Below are positions 38,879 to 50,197 of a stretch of DNA of 64,000 nt, one piece after another. A model generated the notes under the pieces. It made no database searches and was not told the DNA's origin. It was given only the letters and a program-made list of their open reading frames with translations. Both the position numbers and the translations under genes were made by a program. The stretch is from Undibacterium sp. Jales W-56 (GTDB lineage Bacteria > Pseudomonadota > Gammaproteobacteria > Burkholderiales > Burkholderiaceae_D), in NCBI RefSeq assembly GCF_025548535.1, contig NZ_JAJLQW010000005.1:124001-188000 (forward strand), written 5' to 3'. The stretch's first letter is position 1. The number at the start of each line of letters is the position of its first letter.

Positions 38879-39027
38879 AAATATAAACGCAGGCCGATTT
38901 AAAAAAACAGTTCCCGGTGCGGCGAATACCATCAGTCCATCATGGCGTATTGCACGCAATGACGGTGCCGACAGTATTCGCCGTGCTGTTATATCGATGA
39001 GTTTTTAGCCGAAGTTTTGCTTAATCT
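38879..39027 (+). repeat. mreB-mreC spacer with a long-range inverted repeat
   Basis: The 149-base spacer holds GCGGCGAATAC at about 38919-38929 and GTATTCGCCG at 38974-38983, forming a stem of about 10 bp around a 44-base loop. There is no T-run. It could be an mRNA-stability hairpin inside the operon. Confidence 0.4.
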
Positions 39028-40089
39028 ATGCAATACAGCCCACCACCTCTGTTCAAGCAAGGCGCATCTGCCCGCGCCAAAGTGGTGTTCTTCACAATTT
39101 TGGCCATCTTCCTGTTAATCGTCGATTCCCGCCTCAAGACCTTGGTATTTGCCCGCCAGGTCCTGGCTACCGTTTTGTACCCTGTCCAGGCAGTTGCCGT
39201 GATGCCGCGCGACGCGGTGCTCAGGGTCGCTGAGTTTTTTACTTCGACCTCGACGCTGGAGAAAGAAAACGCGGCGCTCAAGCGTCAACAAATACTGAAT
39301 GCCGAAGCATTGCAGCAAAACGGACAGCTCGGCGCCGAGAACGCACATTTGCGCAAAATGCTGGATGCCCGTGAACGCTTGCCAGTCAAATCCATACTCA
39401 GTGAAATCATTTACGATGCACGCGATCCGTTCACGCGCAAGATCATCGTTGATCGCGGTATTCAGCACGGCGTGGCCCTGAGTCAGCCGGTGATTGACGA
39501 TCTCGGTGTGGTGGGGCAAGTGACACGAGTTTTTCCGATGACGGCAGAGGTGACTTTGCTGACCGATAAAAATCAGGCGATCCCGGTACAGATTGCCCGT
39601 AACGGCTTGCGCAGCGTCGTATATGGACGCGGTCAGCCCGGTCAGCTCGACATGCGCATGACGACCAATGCGGATATCCAGAAAGGCGATGTCTTAGTCA
39701 CCTCAGGTATCGATGGCGTATATCCGGCCGGCTTGGCCGTTGCTAAAGTGGCGCAGGTCGAGAATAAGGCCGCAACGCCATTTGAAAGCATTATTTGTAT
39801 TCCATCTGCGGGCATAGAAAAAAACCGGCAGTTATTGATACTGCTGGTTTCGACCAATAAATTATCTCGTCCGGATACCGAAGAGATCCGCGTAAAAAAA
39901 GAAAAAATCAATCGCAAGGTAACCCGTGACGCCGCCAGAGAAGTGGCGGCCGAGCCGCAGGATGCTACGGCGCAAAAACCAGTCGACGGTCCAAGATCAA
40001 CTGCGGCTGAAATACCGAAATTGCCGCTCAAAGATAGCAAGGATGCCGCCAAGGACGCTGGCAAAGAAACACGTAAGGAGACGCCCTGA
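39028..40089 (+). CDS. mreC: Rod shape-determining protein MreC
   Basis: 353 residues: a short cytoplasmic start, one membrane segment (VVFFTILAIFLLIVDSRL), a coiled coil (LEKENAALKRQQILNAEAL) and the beta-barrel MreC core (about 120-275, with DRGIQHGVALSQPVI and GLRSVVYGRG). The last 75 residues form a charged Lys/Asp/Ala-rich tail. MreC is a periplasmic scaffold for PBP2. Its stop overlaps the mreD start as TGATG. Confidence 0.97.
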   Translation: MQYSPPPLFKQGASARAKVVFFTILAIFLLIVDSRLKTLVFARQVLATVLYPVQAVAVMPRDAVLRVAEFFTSTSTLEKENAALKRQQILNAEALQQNGQLGAENAHLRKMLDARERLPVKSILSEIIYDARDPFTRKIIVDRGIQHGVALSQPVIDDLGVVGQVTRVFPMTAEVTLLTDKNQAIPVQIARNGLRSVVYGRGQPGQLDMRMTTNADIQKGDVLVTSGIDGVYPAGLAVAKVAQVENKAATPFESIICIPSAGIEKNRQLLILLVSTNKLSRPDTEEIRVKKEKINRKVTRDAAREVAAEPQDATAQKPVDGPRSTAAEIPKLPLKDSKDAAKDAGKETRKETP

Positions 40090-40607
40090 TGAACAGCCCG
40101 CACTATATTCTGTTGCCGGTGAGTTCGGCTTTTATTGCGCTCAGTCTGGCCTGTGCTTTTTTCTTAAATTTTCTTCCCTGGGGGGCCTGGATCGGGGTTC
40201 CGGATTTCGTCGCCCTGGTATTGGTGTTCTGGAGTATCCATCAGCCACGCAAGGTCGGGATCGGCGTCGCGTTTGCGATGGGTTTGCTGATGGATGTGCA
40301 CGATGCAATCCATCTTGGGGAAAATGCCCTGGCGTACACCTTGCTCTCGTATTTTGCGATCACCATCCACCGGCGCGTGCTCTGGTTTAATCCATTGACG
40401 CAGTCTCTGCATGTATTGCCCCTGTTTTTATTTGTGCAAGCCACCCAGGTAGTGGTGCGCATGCTGGTGGCGCCGGATGCGCAGTTTCCAGGCATCCTGT
40501 ATTTCTTAGAGAGCTTTGTCACTACCCTGCTATGGCCGGTTGCGACCTGGCTATTGCTGGCGCCGCAGCGCCGTGCGGTTGATAAAGACGACACCCGCCC
40601 CATTTGA
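40089..40607 (+). CDS. mreD: Rod shape-determining membrane protein MreD
   Basis: 172 residues with about five membrane segments and the MreD pattern PDFVALVLVFWSIHQPRKVGIGVAFAMGLLMDV. It links MreC to the elongasome membrane complex. Translation is probably coupled to mreC through the one-base overlap. Confidence 0.95.
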   Translation: MNSPHYILLPVSSAFIALSLACAFFLNFLPWGAWIGVPDFVALVLVFWSIHQPRKVGIGVAFAMGLLMDVHDAIHLGENALAYTLLSYFAITIHRRVLWFNPLTQSLHVLPLFLFVQATQVVVRMLVAPDAQFPGILYFLESFVTTLLWPVATWLLLAPQRRAVDKDDTRPI

Positions 40608-40637
40608 TTCAGGCTTTTGTCCTGGATAGAAGCAGAT

Positions 40638-42626
40638 ATGACCGAACTCAAGAATACCGAACGTGAACTCTATCTGTTCAGAATGCGCCTGTTTTTTATC
40701 GGTGCCTTCGCGTTTATCTGCTTCATCGCTTTAATCTCGCGCTTTGTCTGGCTGCAAATCGTCAAGCATGACGTGTATGCGCTGCAAGCCGATGAGAACC
40801 GGATTTCGATCGTTCCTGTGGTTCCCAATCGCGGCTTGATCCTGGACCGGAACGGCACCATCCTGGCGCGTAATTTCTCCGCTTATACTTTGGAAATCAC
40901 GCCATCGAAAATTTCCAAAGACCTGGATATCGTCATCGATGAGCTGGCAATGCTGATCGATATTCAACCCAAGCATCGCAAGCAATTCCGTAAGCTGATG
41001 GAAGAGTCCAAGAGCTTTGAAAGCCTGCCTATCCGCACCAAACTCACGGACGAAGAAGTGGCGCGTTTTACCGCGCAGCGGTTTCGCTTTCCCGGCGTGG
41101 ATATCCAGGCCCGCTTGTTCCGTCAGTATCCCCTGGGCGATGTGGCTTCGCATGTGATTGGCTATATCGGCAGGATCAGTCAAAAAGATGCCGAGATCAT
41201 CGACGACAGCGAAGATGGCGCGAATTACAACGGCACCAGCTATATCGGCAAAGAGGGGCTGGAAAAAAGCTACGAGAAGCTCTTGCATGGCTCGACCGGC
41301 TTTGAAGAGGTCGAAGTTTCCGCCGGAGGACGTGCGGTCCGGACCTTGTCGCGCACCGCACCGACCTCGGGTAAGAATCTGATTTTATCGGTGGATATCG
41401 AGCTGCAAAAAATCATTGAAGAAGCCTTTGGCGACCGTCGCGGCGCTCTGGTGGCGATCGAGCCGGCGACCGGCGACGTGCTGGCGTTTGTTTCCAAGCC
41501 GACCTACGATCCGAATTTATTTGTTGAGGGGATTGACCAGCAAAGCTGGAATGAGTTGAATACCTCGGAAGACCGGCCCTTGCTGAACCGCCCGCTGACC
41601 GGCGCTTATCCGCCCGGATCGACCTACAAACCGTATATGGCGCTGGCGGCGCTCGAATTGGGTAAACGCACGCCGAGCCAGGGTATCAACGACATCGGTT
41701 ATTTTATGTTCGGCGGGCATCGTTTTAATGACGATAAACCTGGCGGTCACGGCTATGTCGATATGTACCGTTCGATTGTGGCGTCCTGCGATCCCTATTA
41801 CTACATGCTGGCCAATGATCTGGGCGTTGATGCTATCCACGACTTCATGGCGCCGTTTGGTTTCGGACAAAAGACCGGTATCGATCTGGAACATGAAAAG
41901 CAAGGCGTGCTGCCATCGACCGCCTGGAAGCGCAGTGTGTATAAAAAACCGGCGCAACAGAAATGGTATGCCGGCGAGACGATTTCTCTCGGAATCGGAC
42001 AAGGCTATAACACCTTTACCCCCTTGCAATTGGCGCACGCCATAGCAACCCTGGCAAATGATGGGGTGGTCATGAAGCCGCATCTGGTGAAGATGACAGA
42101 GGATCCGCAGTCGCATGCCAGAACCCTGACGGTAGCGAAGGAAAGCGCCCGTATTCCGCTGAAGCAGGAAAATATCGATGTCATCAAGAAGGCCATGGCC
42201 GGTGTCATGATCGATCCCAGCGGCACGGGCTATGCGGTATTTCATGATGCGGCCTATCAGGCCGGCGGCAAGACCGGCACGGCGCAGGTGGTCGGTTTGA
42301 AAAAAGGGGAAAAATATGACGCCAAGCGCACTTCTGAGCGTCAACGCGATCACTCGCTATTTATCGCATTTGCACCGCTCGACAAGCCGCGCATTGCGAT
42401 TGCCGTGATTGTGGAAAACGGTGGATTCGGTTCGGCCGCCGCGGCGCCGATCGTGCGCAAGGCGCTTGACTATTATCTGCTCGGTAAGCGACCGGCAGAT
42501 AAAGACAAAACTCCGGTGATCAAAGACGATGCCCTGACTACCCGTGCCGAATCGGAGCTGAAAGCCGATGCCGAATCGGAGGGCGGCCCGCAGCCTGGCG
42601 GACAGACTCAAGGGAATAAGGACTAG
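40638..42626 (+). CDS. mrdA: Penicillin-binding protein 2 (peptidoglycan transpeptidase)
   Basis: 662 residues from ATG 40638; a TTG seven codons upstream is unlikely. It has an N-terminal membrane anchor, the PBP dimerisation region and the transpeptidase domain with STYK (in AYPPGSTYKPYM), SCD and KTGTAQ. It cross-links new peptidoglycan during elongation with RodA, encoded 2 bases downstream. The last 40 residues are a charged tail beyond the usual family end. Confidence 0.98.
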   Translation: MTELKNTERELYLFRMRLFFIGAFAFICFIALISRFVWLQIVKHDVYALQADENRISIVPVVPNRGLILDRNGTILARNFSAYTLEITPSKISKDLDIVIDELAMLIDIQPKHRKQFRKLMEESKSFESLPIRTKLTDEEVARFTAQRFRFPGVDIQARLFRQYPLGDVASHVIGYIGRISQKDAEIIDDSEDGANYNGTSYIGKEGLEKSYEKLLHGSTGFEEVEVSAGGRAVRTLSRTAPTSGKNLILSVDIELQKIIEEAFGDRRGALVAIEPATGDVLAFVSKPTYDPNLFVEGIDQQSWNELNTSEDRPLLNRPLTGAYPPGSTYKPYMALAALELGKRTPSQGINDIGYFMFGGHRFNDDKPGGHGYVDMYRSIVASCDPYYYMLANDLGVDAIHDFMAPFGFGQKTGIDLEHEKQGVLPSTAWKRSVYKKPAQQKWYAGETISLGIGQGYNTFTPLQLAHAIATLANDGVVMKPHLVKMTEDPQSHARTLTVAKESARIPLKQENIDVIKKAMAGVMIDPSGTGYAVFHDAAYQAGGKTGTAQVVGLKKGEKYDAKRTSERQRDHSLFIAFAPLDKPRIAIAVIVENGGFGSAAAAPIVRKALDYYLLGKRPADKDKTPVIKDDALTTRAESELKADAESEGGPQPGGQTQGNKD

Positions 42627-42628
42627 CG

Positions 42629-43741
42629 ATGAATAATTACCGAGTTAACTGGGAATCGCTGAAATCCCGCTTCATGGTGTTTGATGCGGCGCTGGCGATC
42701 ATCATTTTTCTGATTATGTCGATCGGTATCGTGACCCTGTATTCTGCCGGCATCGATTTCCCGGGGCGGGTAGAAGATCAGTTGCGAAATATCCTGATCT
42801 GTTTTGTCGTGATGTGGATCGTCGCGAATATCCCTCCTCAGACCCTGATGCGTTTTGCCATACCGATTTACGCCTTCGGCGTCGCCTTACTGATTGCGGT
42901 TGCCGCTTTCGGTATGGTGAAAAAAGGGGCGCGCCGCTGGATCAATATCGGCACTCCGGTTCAACCATCCGAAATGATGAAGATCGCCGTGCCATTGATG
43001 CTGGCCTGGTATTTTCAAAAACGTGAGGGGGCGCTGCGTTTTCAGGATTTTATCGTCGCGACCCTGATACTCGCGATACCCGTCGGCCTGATCGCGAAGC
43101 AGCCTGATCTCGGAACCGCATTGCTGGTTGTCGCAGCCGGTTTTGCGGTAATTTTTTTGGCGGGTTTATCCTGGAAAATTCTGATTGCTATCGCTTTGTT
43201 TGCGGTGGTCACCATCCCTACCGTGATTTGGCCCTACATGCTGCATGACTATCAGCGTGATCGGGTATTGACCATGCTCGATCCGAGCCGCGATCCGCTG
43301 GGTAAGGGTTTTCATATCATTCAGGCGACCATTGCGGTCGGCTCTGGCGGCACCACCGGCAAGGGATGGTTGAAGGGTACGCAAGCCCACCTGGAATTTA
43401 TTCCGGAAAGGACGACCGATTTTATTTTTGCGGTATTCTCCGAGGAATTCGGCTTCATTGGTAACAGCATCTTAGTGATTTTGTATCTGTTGCTGGTCAT
43501 TCGGGGCCTGATGATTGCGGCGAATGCACCGACTCTGTTTGCCCGTCTGATGGCCGGTTCCGTGACGATGATGTTTTTCACCTATGCCTTCGTCAATATG
43601 GGCATGGTCAGCGGTATTGTGCCGGTGGTCGGTGTACCTCTGCCGTTTATGAGTTATGGCGGAACCGCGCTGATGACCTTGGGTATGGGGGCAGGTATTT
43701 TGATGAGCATACAAAGAAACCGTAAGCTGGTGCAAACATGA
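42629..43741 (+). CDS. rodA: Peptidoglycan glycosyltransferase RodA (SEDS family)
   Basis: 370 residues with about ten membrane segments. SEDS signatures include GARRWINIGTPVQPSEMMKIAVPL, KQPDLGTALLV and PVVGVPLPFMSYGGTALMT. RodA polymerises lipid II into glycan strands and works with PBP2. It overlaps rlpA by 4 bases. Confidence 0.98.
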   Translation: MNNYRVNWESLKSRFMVFDAALAIIIFLIMSIGIVTLYSAGIDFPGRVEDQLRNILICFVVMWIVANIPPQTLMRFAIPIYAFGVALLIAVAAFGMVKKGARRWINIGTPVQPSEMMKIAVPLMLAWYFQKREGALRFQDFIVATLILAIPVGLIAKQPDLGTALLVVAAGFAVIFLAGLSWKILIAIALFAVVTIPTVIWPYMLHDYQRDRVLTMLDPSRDPLGKGFHIIQATIAVGSGGTTGKGWLKGTQAHLEFIPERTTDFIFAVFSEEFGFIGNSILVILYLLLVIRGLMIAANAPTLFARLMAGSVTMMFFTYAFVNMGMVSGIVPVVGVPLPFMSYGGTALMTLGMGAGILMSIQRNRKLVQT

Positions 43742-44862
43742 GGTATCGCCGCTTGCCACTAATCCGTCGTAGTCTTCTGCTGGTAATGGCGACGCTGCTG
43801 GCGGCATGTGGCAGCGCGCCTAAACAAGTGCCGGTCAATGAGCAGCGGCCGTCCACATCAACTGCCAACAAGCCGGCCAGCGGCATGACCAACATTCCTC
43901 AACTGCCTAAAGCGAATTCCGGTAAGGGTGCCTATTACCAAGACGATGGGCCAGGCGACACTCTGCCAGAGGGATTGGAAAATACGGTTGAACCGATTCC
44001 AAGCGTTGAGGCTTATTCGCGTTCAGGGAATAAGCCGTATGCCGTGTTCGGCAAAACGTATACGCCGCTGACGGATACGGCGACGCCGTTTATTCAGCGT
44101 GGCGTCGGTAGCTGGTACGGCAAAAAATTTCACGGACACAAAACCTCATCCGGTGAGTTATACGATATGTATAAGATCACTGCGGCACACCCGATATTGC
44201 CTATCCCTTCTTATGCGCGGGTGACGAATTTATCGAATGGCAAGCAGATCATTGTCAGGATCAATGACAGAGGTCCGTTCCATGCCAACCGCATCATCGA
44301 TTTATCTTATACCGCGGCACTTAAACTGGACTATTTGAGCAAGGGTAGCAGTCAGCTGGAAGTCGAACGTTTACTGCCGGAAGATATTGAGCGCATGGCC
44401 GAAAACCGAAAAAATCAGAACCCGTCGCTCATCGCCAAAACCCTTCCTGCATCCCTATCGGCCATGCCAATTTCCGCCAGTCCTGGTGAGCAATCCGCTG
44501 TGCAAATCAGCATAGAGCAATTGCTGGCGCAGCAAAGCAGCAAGCCCGTGGAACAATTCGCCAAAGTCAATAGCACGCTGTCCGACGCGAAAGAGAAGAA
44601 CAATAGCTGGGCGGCAGACAATTCTGGCATTGCCGGTTTTTATATTCAGTTCGGCGCTTTTGCCATACGCGCGAATGCAGAGGCTGTGATGGCACGCTTG
44701 AAGACGCAGGCGGAGAGCCGTTTGCCGGGCTTTGATATTGTGCAGCAGGGGAGCTTATATCGCCTGGTCAGCGGCCCGTTCACTAACCGCTCAGACGCTT
44801 CTGCAGCGATTATCCAGACCGCCGATTTAGGGATTGCCAAGCCGATTGTGGTGCAACGCTAA
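43738..44862 (+). CDS. rlpA: Septal-ring lytic transglycosylase RlpA, lipoprotein
   Basis: 374 residues. A lipobox LLAACGS gives a lipoprotein. The double-psi beta-barrel domain (about 120-215) has GVGSWYGKKFHGHKTSSGELYDMYKITAAHP and VRINDRGPFHANRIIDLS, including the catalytic-type Asp. A SPOR domain (about 300-374, FYIQFGAFAIRANAEAVMARL) binds denuded glycan at the septum. It is the last gene of the mre operon and converges on rsmI. Confidence 0.96.
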   Translation: MRYRRLPLIRRSLLLVMATLLAACGSAPKQVPVNEQRPSTSTANKPASGMTNIPQLPKANSGKGAYYQDDGPGDTLPEGLENTVEPIPSVEAYSRSGNKPYAVFGKTYTPLTDTATPFIQRGVGSWYGKKFHGHKTSSGELYDMYKITAAHPILPIPSYARVTNLSNGKQIIVRINDRGPFHANRIIDLSYTAALKLDYLSKGSSQLEVERLLPEDIERMAENRKNQNPSLIAKTLPASLSAMPISASPGEQSAVQISIEQLLAQQSSKPVEQFAKVNSTLSDAKEKNNSWAADNSGIAGFYIQFGAFAIRANAEAVMARLKTQAESRLPGFDIVQQGSLYRLVSGPFTNRSDASAAIIQTADLGIAKPIVVQR

Positions 44863-44907
44863 AGTAGTGCTAACCGTCGCTTAAGCAGCCCATCCTGTCC
44901 GGCAAAA

Positions 44908-45831
44908 TTATTCGTCTGCGCTGTCGTCGGCCTGCTTCATCTCCAGCGCAAGCTGGTATAGGGCGTTCTTCTTTTGCCCGGTAATTTTGGACGCCAGCGA
45001 CGCAGCCTGTTTAACGGAGCATTCTTCCAGCAAAATACTCAGCATGTGACGCGCTTCGGCCTGTTCGTCATCCCTGGCTTGCGGCGCAGCTTCCAGCAAA
45101 ATAACGTATTCGCCTTTTTCGCGATGCGGATCTGCACTGAGCCAAGCGGCTGCCTGCGCCAGAGTGCAGCGATGAATTTCTTCAAACAATTTGGTCAACT
45201 CGCGCGCGAACACGATTTGCCGATCCGCCTGAAACACCGTTTGCAAGGCCTGCACGCAATCGGTAATGCGATGCGGCGCTTCATAAAAAATCAGTGTCGC
45301 GGGCACATTGAGTAAAGTGCGCAAGCTGCTCTCGCGCTGGCCTGCTTTGGCGGGTAAAAAACCGACGAAATAAAACTGATCATTGATCAGACCACTGGCA
45401 GACAGCGCGCTGATCGCGGCGGACGCCCCAGGCAAAGGCATGACTTGCATGCCGCCCAGGCGCACCGCATCTACAATCTTCGCGCCCGGATCCGAGACGC
45501 CCGGCGTGCCGGCGTCCGAAACCAGCGCGATGCGCTCACCTGCTTGCAGACGTGCCAGGATTTTTTCTGCCACTTCGCGCTCATTATGCTGATGGGCAGC
45601 GATCAAAGGTTTGGTGATACCGTAGCGGCTCAGCAGTTGCGCGGTGTTCCGGGTATCTTCACAGGCGATTGCATCTGCCAATCCCAGTAAATGCAAAGCC
45701 CTGAGCGAAATATCGCAAACATTTCCTATCGGTGTGGCAACTACATATAATGTGCCGACAGGATAAGTCTGACGTGCCACCGCATCCATCACGGGCGAGG
45801 CGGCTAGCAGATAAGGTTCGGAGGGATGCAT
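44908..45831 (-). CDS. rsmI: 16S rRNA 2'-O-ribose C1402 methyltransferase RsmI
   Basis: 307 residues of the tetrapyrrole-methylase fold, with LYVVATPIGNVCDISLRAL, ACEDTRNTAQLLSRYGI and SDAGTPGVSDPG. RsmI methylates C1402 of 16S rRNA. The start is uncertain within about 15 residues: MHPSEPYLL at 45831 is used, and a later Met precedes DAVARQTYPVG. It is divergent from yraN across 41 bases, matching the yraL-yraN neighbourhood of enterobacteria. Confidence 0.95.
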   Translation of the reverse strand: MHPSEPYLLAASPVMDAVARQTYPVGTLYVVATPIGNVCDISLRALHLLGLADAIACEDTRNTAQLLSRYGITKPLIAAHQHNEREVAEKILARLQAGERIALVSDAGTPGVSDPGAKIVDAVRLGGMQVMPLPGASAAISALSASGLINDQFYFVGFLPAKAGQRESSLRTLLNVPATLIFYEAPHRITDCVQALQTVFQADRQIVFARELTKLFEEIHRCTLAQAAAWLSADPHREKGEYVILLEAAPQARDDEQAEARHMLSILLEECSVKQAASLASKITGQKKNALYQLALEMKQADDSADE

Positions 45832-45872
45832 GCGATATCACTTGAGTTTGATCAAATGAGGATTGTACGACA

Positions 45873-47521
<1,649 letters not shown>

Positions 47522-47545
47522 AGGGTCGTCAGAGTAGCTAAGCAT

Positions 47546-47573
47546 GAGGCTGATCATTCAGCCTCTCTTTTTT
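47546..47573 (+). terminator. Rho-independent terminator after dolP
   Basis: Perfect 8-bp stem GAGGCTGA/TCAGCCTC (47546-47553, 47558-47565), loop TCAT, then TCTTTTTT. It ends 13 bases before the lemA ATG, so lemA must be read from a promoter inside or beyond this point, or by read-through. Confidence 0.88.
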
Positions 47574-47586
47574 ATCGGGAGAACGT

Positions 47587-48177
47587 ATGTCAGCACTTAT
47601 CGTCTTATTGGTCATCATCGCAGTGGTCGCTTTCTGGGCAGTCGGCGCATATAACCGCCTGGTGAGCTTGCGGAATCGCTTTAAAAATTCATTCGCGCAA
47701 ATCGATGTGCAACTGAAGCGCCGTTACGACCTGATCCCGAATCTGGTCGAGACTGCAAAAGGCTATATGAAGCATGAGCGCGAGACTCTGGAAGCCGTGA
47801 TCGCTGCCCGTAACCAGGCAGTGACCGCCAATACCAAGGCCGGCAGCGATCCGTCGGATGCCGCGGCAGTACAGCAACTGGCCGCTGCCGAAGGCACTCT
47901 CACTGCGTCACTAGGCAAGATGTTTGCCTTGTCAGAGGCTTATCCCGATCTGAAGGCGAATGAAAACATGATGCAGTTGACGGAAGAGTTGACCGGCACA
48001 GAAAACAAAATTGCCTTTTCACGCCAGGCCTATAACGACAGCGTCATGCAATACAACACCTCGATAGAGCAATTCCCGGGTTCTGTGATCGCCAATATGT
48101 GCGGCTTTAAGCCGGGCGAATTGCTGCAGGCGACCGAATCACCGGAAGAGCGTAAAGCGGTCAAGGTCTCGTTTTAG
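47587..48177 (+). CDS. lemA: LemA-family membrane protein
   Basis: 196 residues: one N-terminal membrane helix (ALIVLLVIIAVVAFWAVGAY) and a helical bundle with RFKNSFAQIDVQLKRRYDLIPNLVETAKGYMKHERETLEAV, the LemA hallmark. GGGAG lies at good distance from the ATG. Function is not settled. It is commonly paired with an HtpX-like M48 protease, as here 17 bases downstream. Confidence 0.93.
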   Translation: MSALIVLLVIIAVVAFWAVGAYNRLVSLRNRFKNSFAQIDVQLKRRYDLIPNLVETAKGYMKHERETLEAVIAARNQAVTANTKAGSDPSDAAAVQQLAAAEGTLTASLGKMFALSEAYPDLKANENMMQLTEELTGTENKIAFSRQAYNDSVMQYNTSIEQFPGSVIANMCGFKPGELLQATESPEERKAVKVSF

Positions 48178-48194
48178 CCGTTGCCTGAATCCTC

Positions 48195-50171
48195 ATGGAT
48201 TTTTTCGAGCAGCAAGACCAGGCGCACCGCCAGAGTAAAAAACTGCTATTTTTGTTTTTTCTGGCGGTGCTTGCGATTGTGCTGGCAGTCAATACCAGCC
48301 TGGCGCTGGTCTGGATCTGGGCCAGCGGTCAGCACTTTGGCGGACTGCATTATTATCCCCGCGGGTTTTTCTTTTTAAATACCGGCCTCACCTTGCTGTT
48401 TATCGGCGGCGGCACGCTGGTCGAAACGTTTCGCCTGCGCGATGGCGGTGATGCGGTAGCCGAGATGGCTGGCGGTCGCCTGGTGATGCCTTCCTCGCAG
48501 GATATCCAGGAGCGCCGCTTACTCAATATCGTCGAAGAGATGGCGCTGGCTTCCGGTATTGCCTGCCCCCGCGTGTATATCATGGATCGTGAAGATGCCA
48601 TCAATGCATTTGCCGCCGGATACCATCAAAACGAGGCGGTCGTCGCGGTGACCCGCGGCACTCTGGCGCGTCTCAACCGTGACGAACTGCAAGGTGTGAT
48701 CGGGCATGAATTCAGCCATATCCTGAACGGCGACATGCGGATGAATATCAAGCTGATCGGCGTGCTGTTCGGAATACAGATGATCGCTGGTTTCGGTCAG
48801 CAGCTGATGTACTGGGGCGCCCGTTTTGGTTCACTGCGCAGCCGCGATGAAAAAGGCCCCTCGTCACAAATTGTGTTGCTGGTCGTTGGCGGCGTGTTGT
48901 TCGTGGTCGGTTACGTAGGTATTTTTTTCGGCCGGCTGATTAAATCGGCGGTATCCCGCCAGCGCGAGTTTTTGGCCGATGCCAGCGCCGTGCAGTTTAC
49001 CCGCAACCCCGATGGTATCGGCGGCGCCTTGCGCAAGATAGGCGGGCTGACCCGCACCAATGACTGCGGCTCGCGCATAGACAATCCGCGTGCAGAGCAG
49101 TTCTCGCACATGTTCCTCGGCGCTGCCAGGCCGAATTTACTGGCTGGATTATTTGCGACGCATCCGCCTTTGCAGGAGCGCCTGCGCCGTGTGTATGGCA
49201 AGAGTGTTGAATTTTTAGACGCCAGTGAAATTGTTGAGCCGGATGCGCATGCCGGTTTGCCCGAAGGTATGTACGGTTTCGGCGCGCGCAATGTATTATC
49301 GGCACAAGCTGCCCGCGCGATGGAAGCCAGTAGCCCCAGCCTGGACGCCGCAGGTACAGGCACGGCTTTTGATCGTCACAGCCAGCCGCAAAAAGCCTTG
49401 CCTGCCGAATTATTGAGCAGCTTGCGTGAACCAATGGGGGCCGGTGCGCTGGTCTATGCATTATTGCTGGATCGTAGCGAACCGCAAGCTTATGCAGCGC
49501 AAATACAGATACTGCAACAAGCGGCGCAGGCGCAATGCGCACTGTCTACCATGTTGCTGGATCACATAGAAGGTTTGCCGCGCAGCGTTCGCTTACCTTT
49601 GCTGGATCTGGCGATGCCCGCCTTGAAATTATTGTCGCCTGCACAGAGGAGCACGCTCTTATCGATTGTGCACAAGCTAATCGCCGCCGACCAGAAAATG
49701 ACGCAGGCGGAATTCGTTTTGCAAACCGTGCTGGAGCGCCGGCTCGGTCCGCTGGCTGGGCGCGCCGTACCGATTCGCTATACACAGCTTGGCGAATTAA
49801 AGAAAGAGGCGGCTTTATTGCTGTCGCTGGTGGCACAAACCGCTTCCGGGAAAAACGCATCTGATTTTGCCGCCAGAGATATTTTCTTGCGAGCGGCCAA
49901 TAGCATGCCGGAGTTGGGTCTGGGCGCCAGCGACATGCAGATGATGACGGCGATTGCGGTGGCGGGTGCGCCTGATTATTTTGAAATCAAACAGGCGCTG
50001 GATAAATTGAACCAGCTGGCGCCGCTGGCCAAGCCATTCTTGATACGCTTGCTGCTGGCCGCTGGCGGCGAGCAATTGAGCATCGACTCAGCCGACATAC
50101 TGCGCTGTATTTGCGCTGCGCTTGATGCGCCCGTGCCTGATAAAGTCGCTGCCAGTTATTCAGCGTTTTAA
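48195..50171 (+). CDS. M48 (HtpX-like) membrane metalloprotease with long C-terminal extension
   Basis: 658 residues. Two membrane segments (about 17-42 and 55-75) precede the M48 core with zinc motif HEFSH at 171-175 and a further Glu in SRQREFLADASAVQFTRNP. Two more membrane segments (about 190-250) lie inside the core. HtpX itself is about 290 residues; here some 330 extra residues follow, helix-rich with a DnaJ/TerB-like feel (LLSIVHKLIAADQKMTQAEFVLQTVLERRLG). The lemA neighbour suggests a joint membrane quality-control role, which is inference. Confidence 0.88.
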   Translation: MDFFEQQDQAHRQSKKLLFLFFLAVLAIVLAVNTSLALVWIWASGQHFGGLHYYPRGFFFLNTGLTLLFIGGGTLVETFRLRDGGDAVAEMAGGRLVMPSSQDIQERRLLNIVEEMALASGIACPRVYIMDREDAINAFAAGYHQNEAVVAVTRGTLARLNRDELQGVIGHEFSHILNGDMRMNIKLIGVLFGIQMIAGFGQQLMYWGARFGSLRSRDEKGPSSQIVLLVVGGVLFVVGYVGIFFGRLIKSAVSRQREFLADASAVQFTRNPDGIGGALRKIGGLTRTNDCGSRIDNPRAEQFSHMFLGAARPNLLAGLFATHPPLQERLRRVYGKSVEFLDASEIVEPDAHAGLPEGMYGFGARNVLSAQAARAMEASSPSLDAAGTGTAFDRHSQPQKALPAELLSSLREPMGAGALVYALLLDRSEPQAYAAQIQILQQAAQAQCALSTMLLDHIEGLPRSVRLPLLDLAMPALKLLSPAQRSTLLSIVHKLIAADQKMTQAEFVLQTVLERRLGPLAGRAVPIRYTQLGELKKEAALLLSLVAQTASGKNASDFAARDIFLRAANSMPELGLGASDMQMMTAIAVAGAPDYFEIKQALDKLNQLAPLAKPFLIRLLLAAGGEQLSIDSADILRCICAALDAPVPDKVAASYSAF

Positions 50172-50197
50172 AGTTTTGCAAAAAACGTGCGACGCTC

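Noticed and set aside
41517..42353. 278-codon minus-strand frame opposite mrdA
   Set aside because: Antisense shadow of the PBP2 gene in GC-rich codons; no family resemblance.
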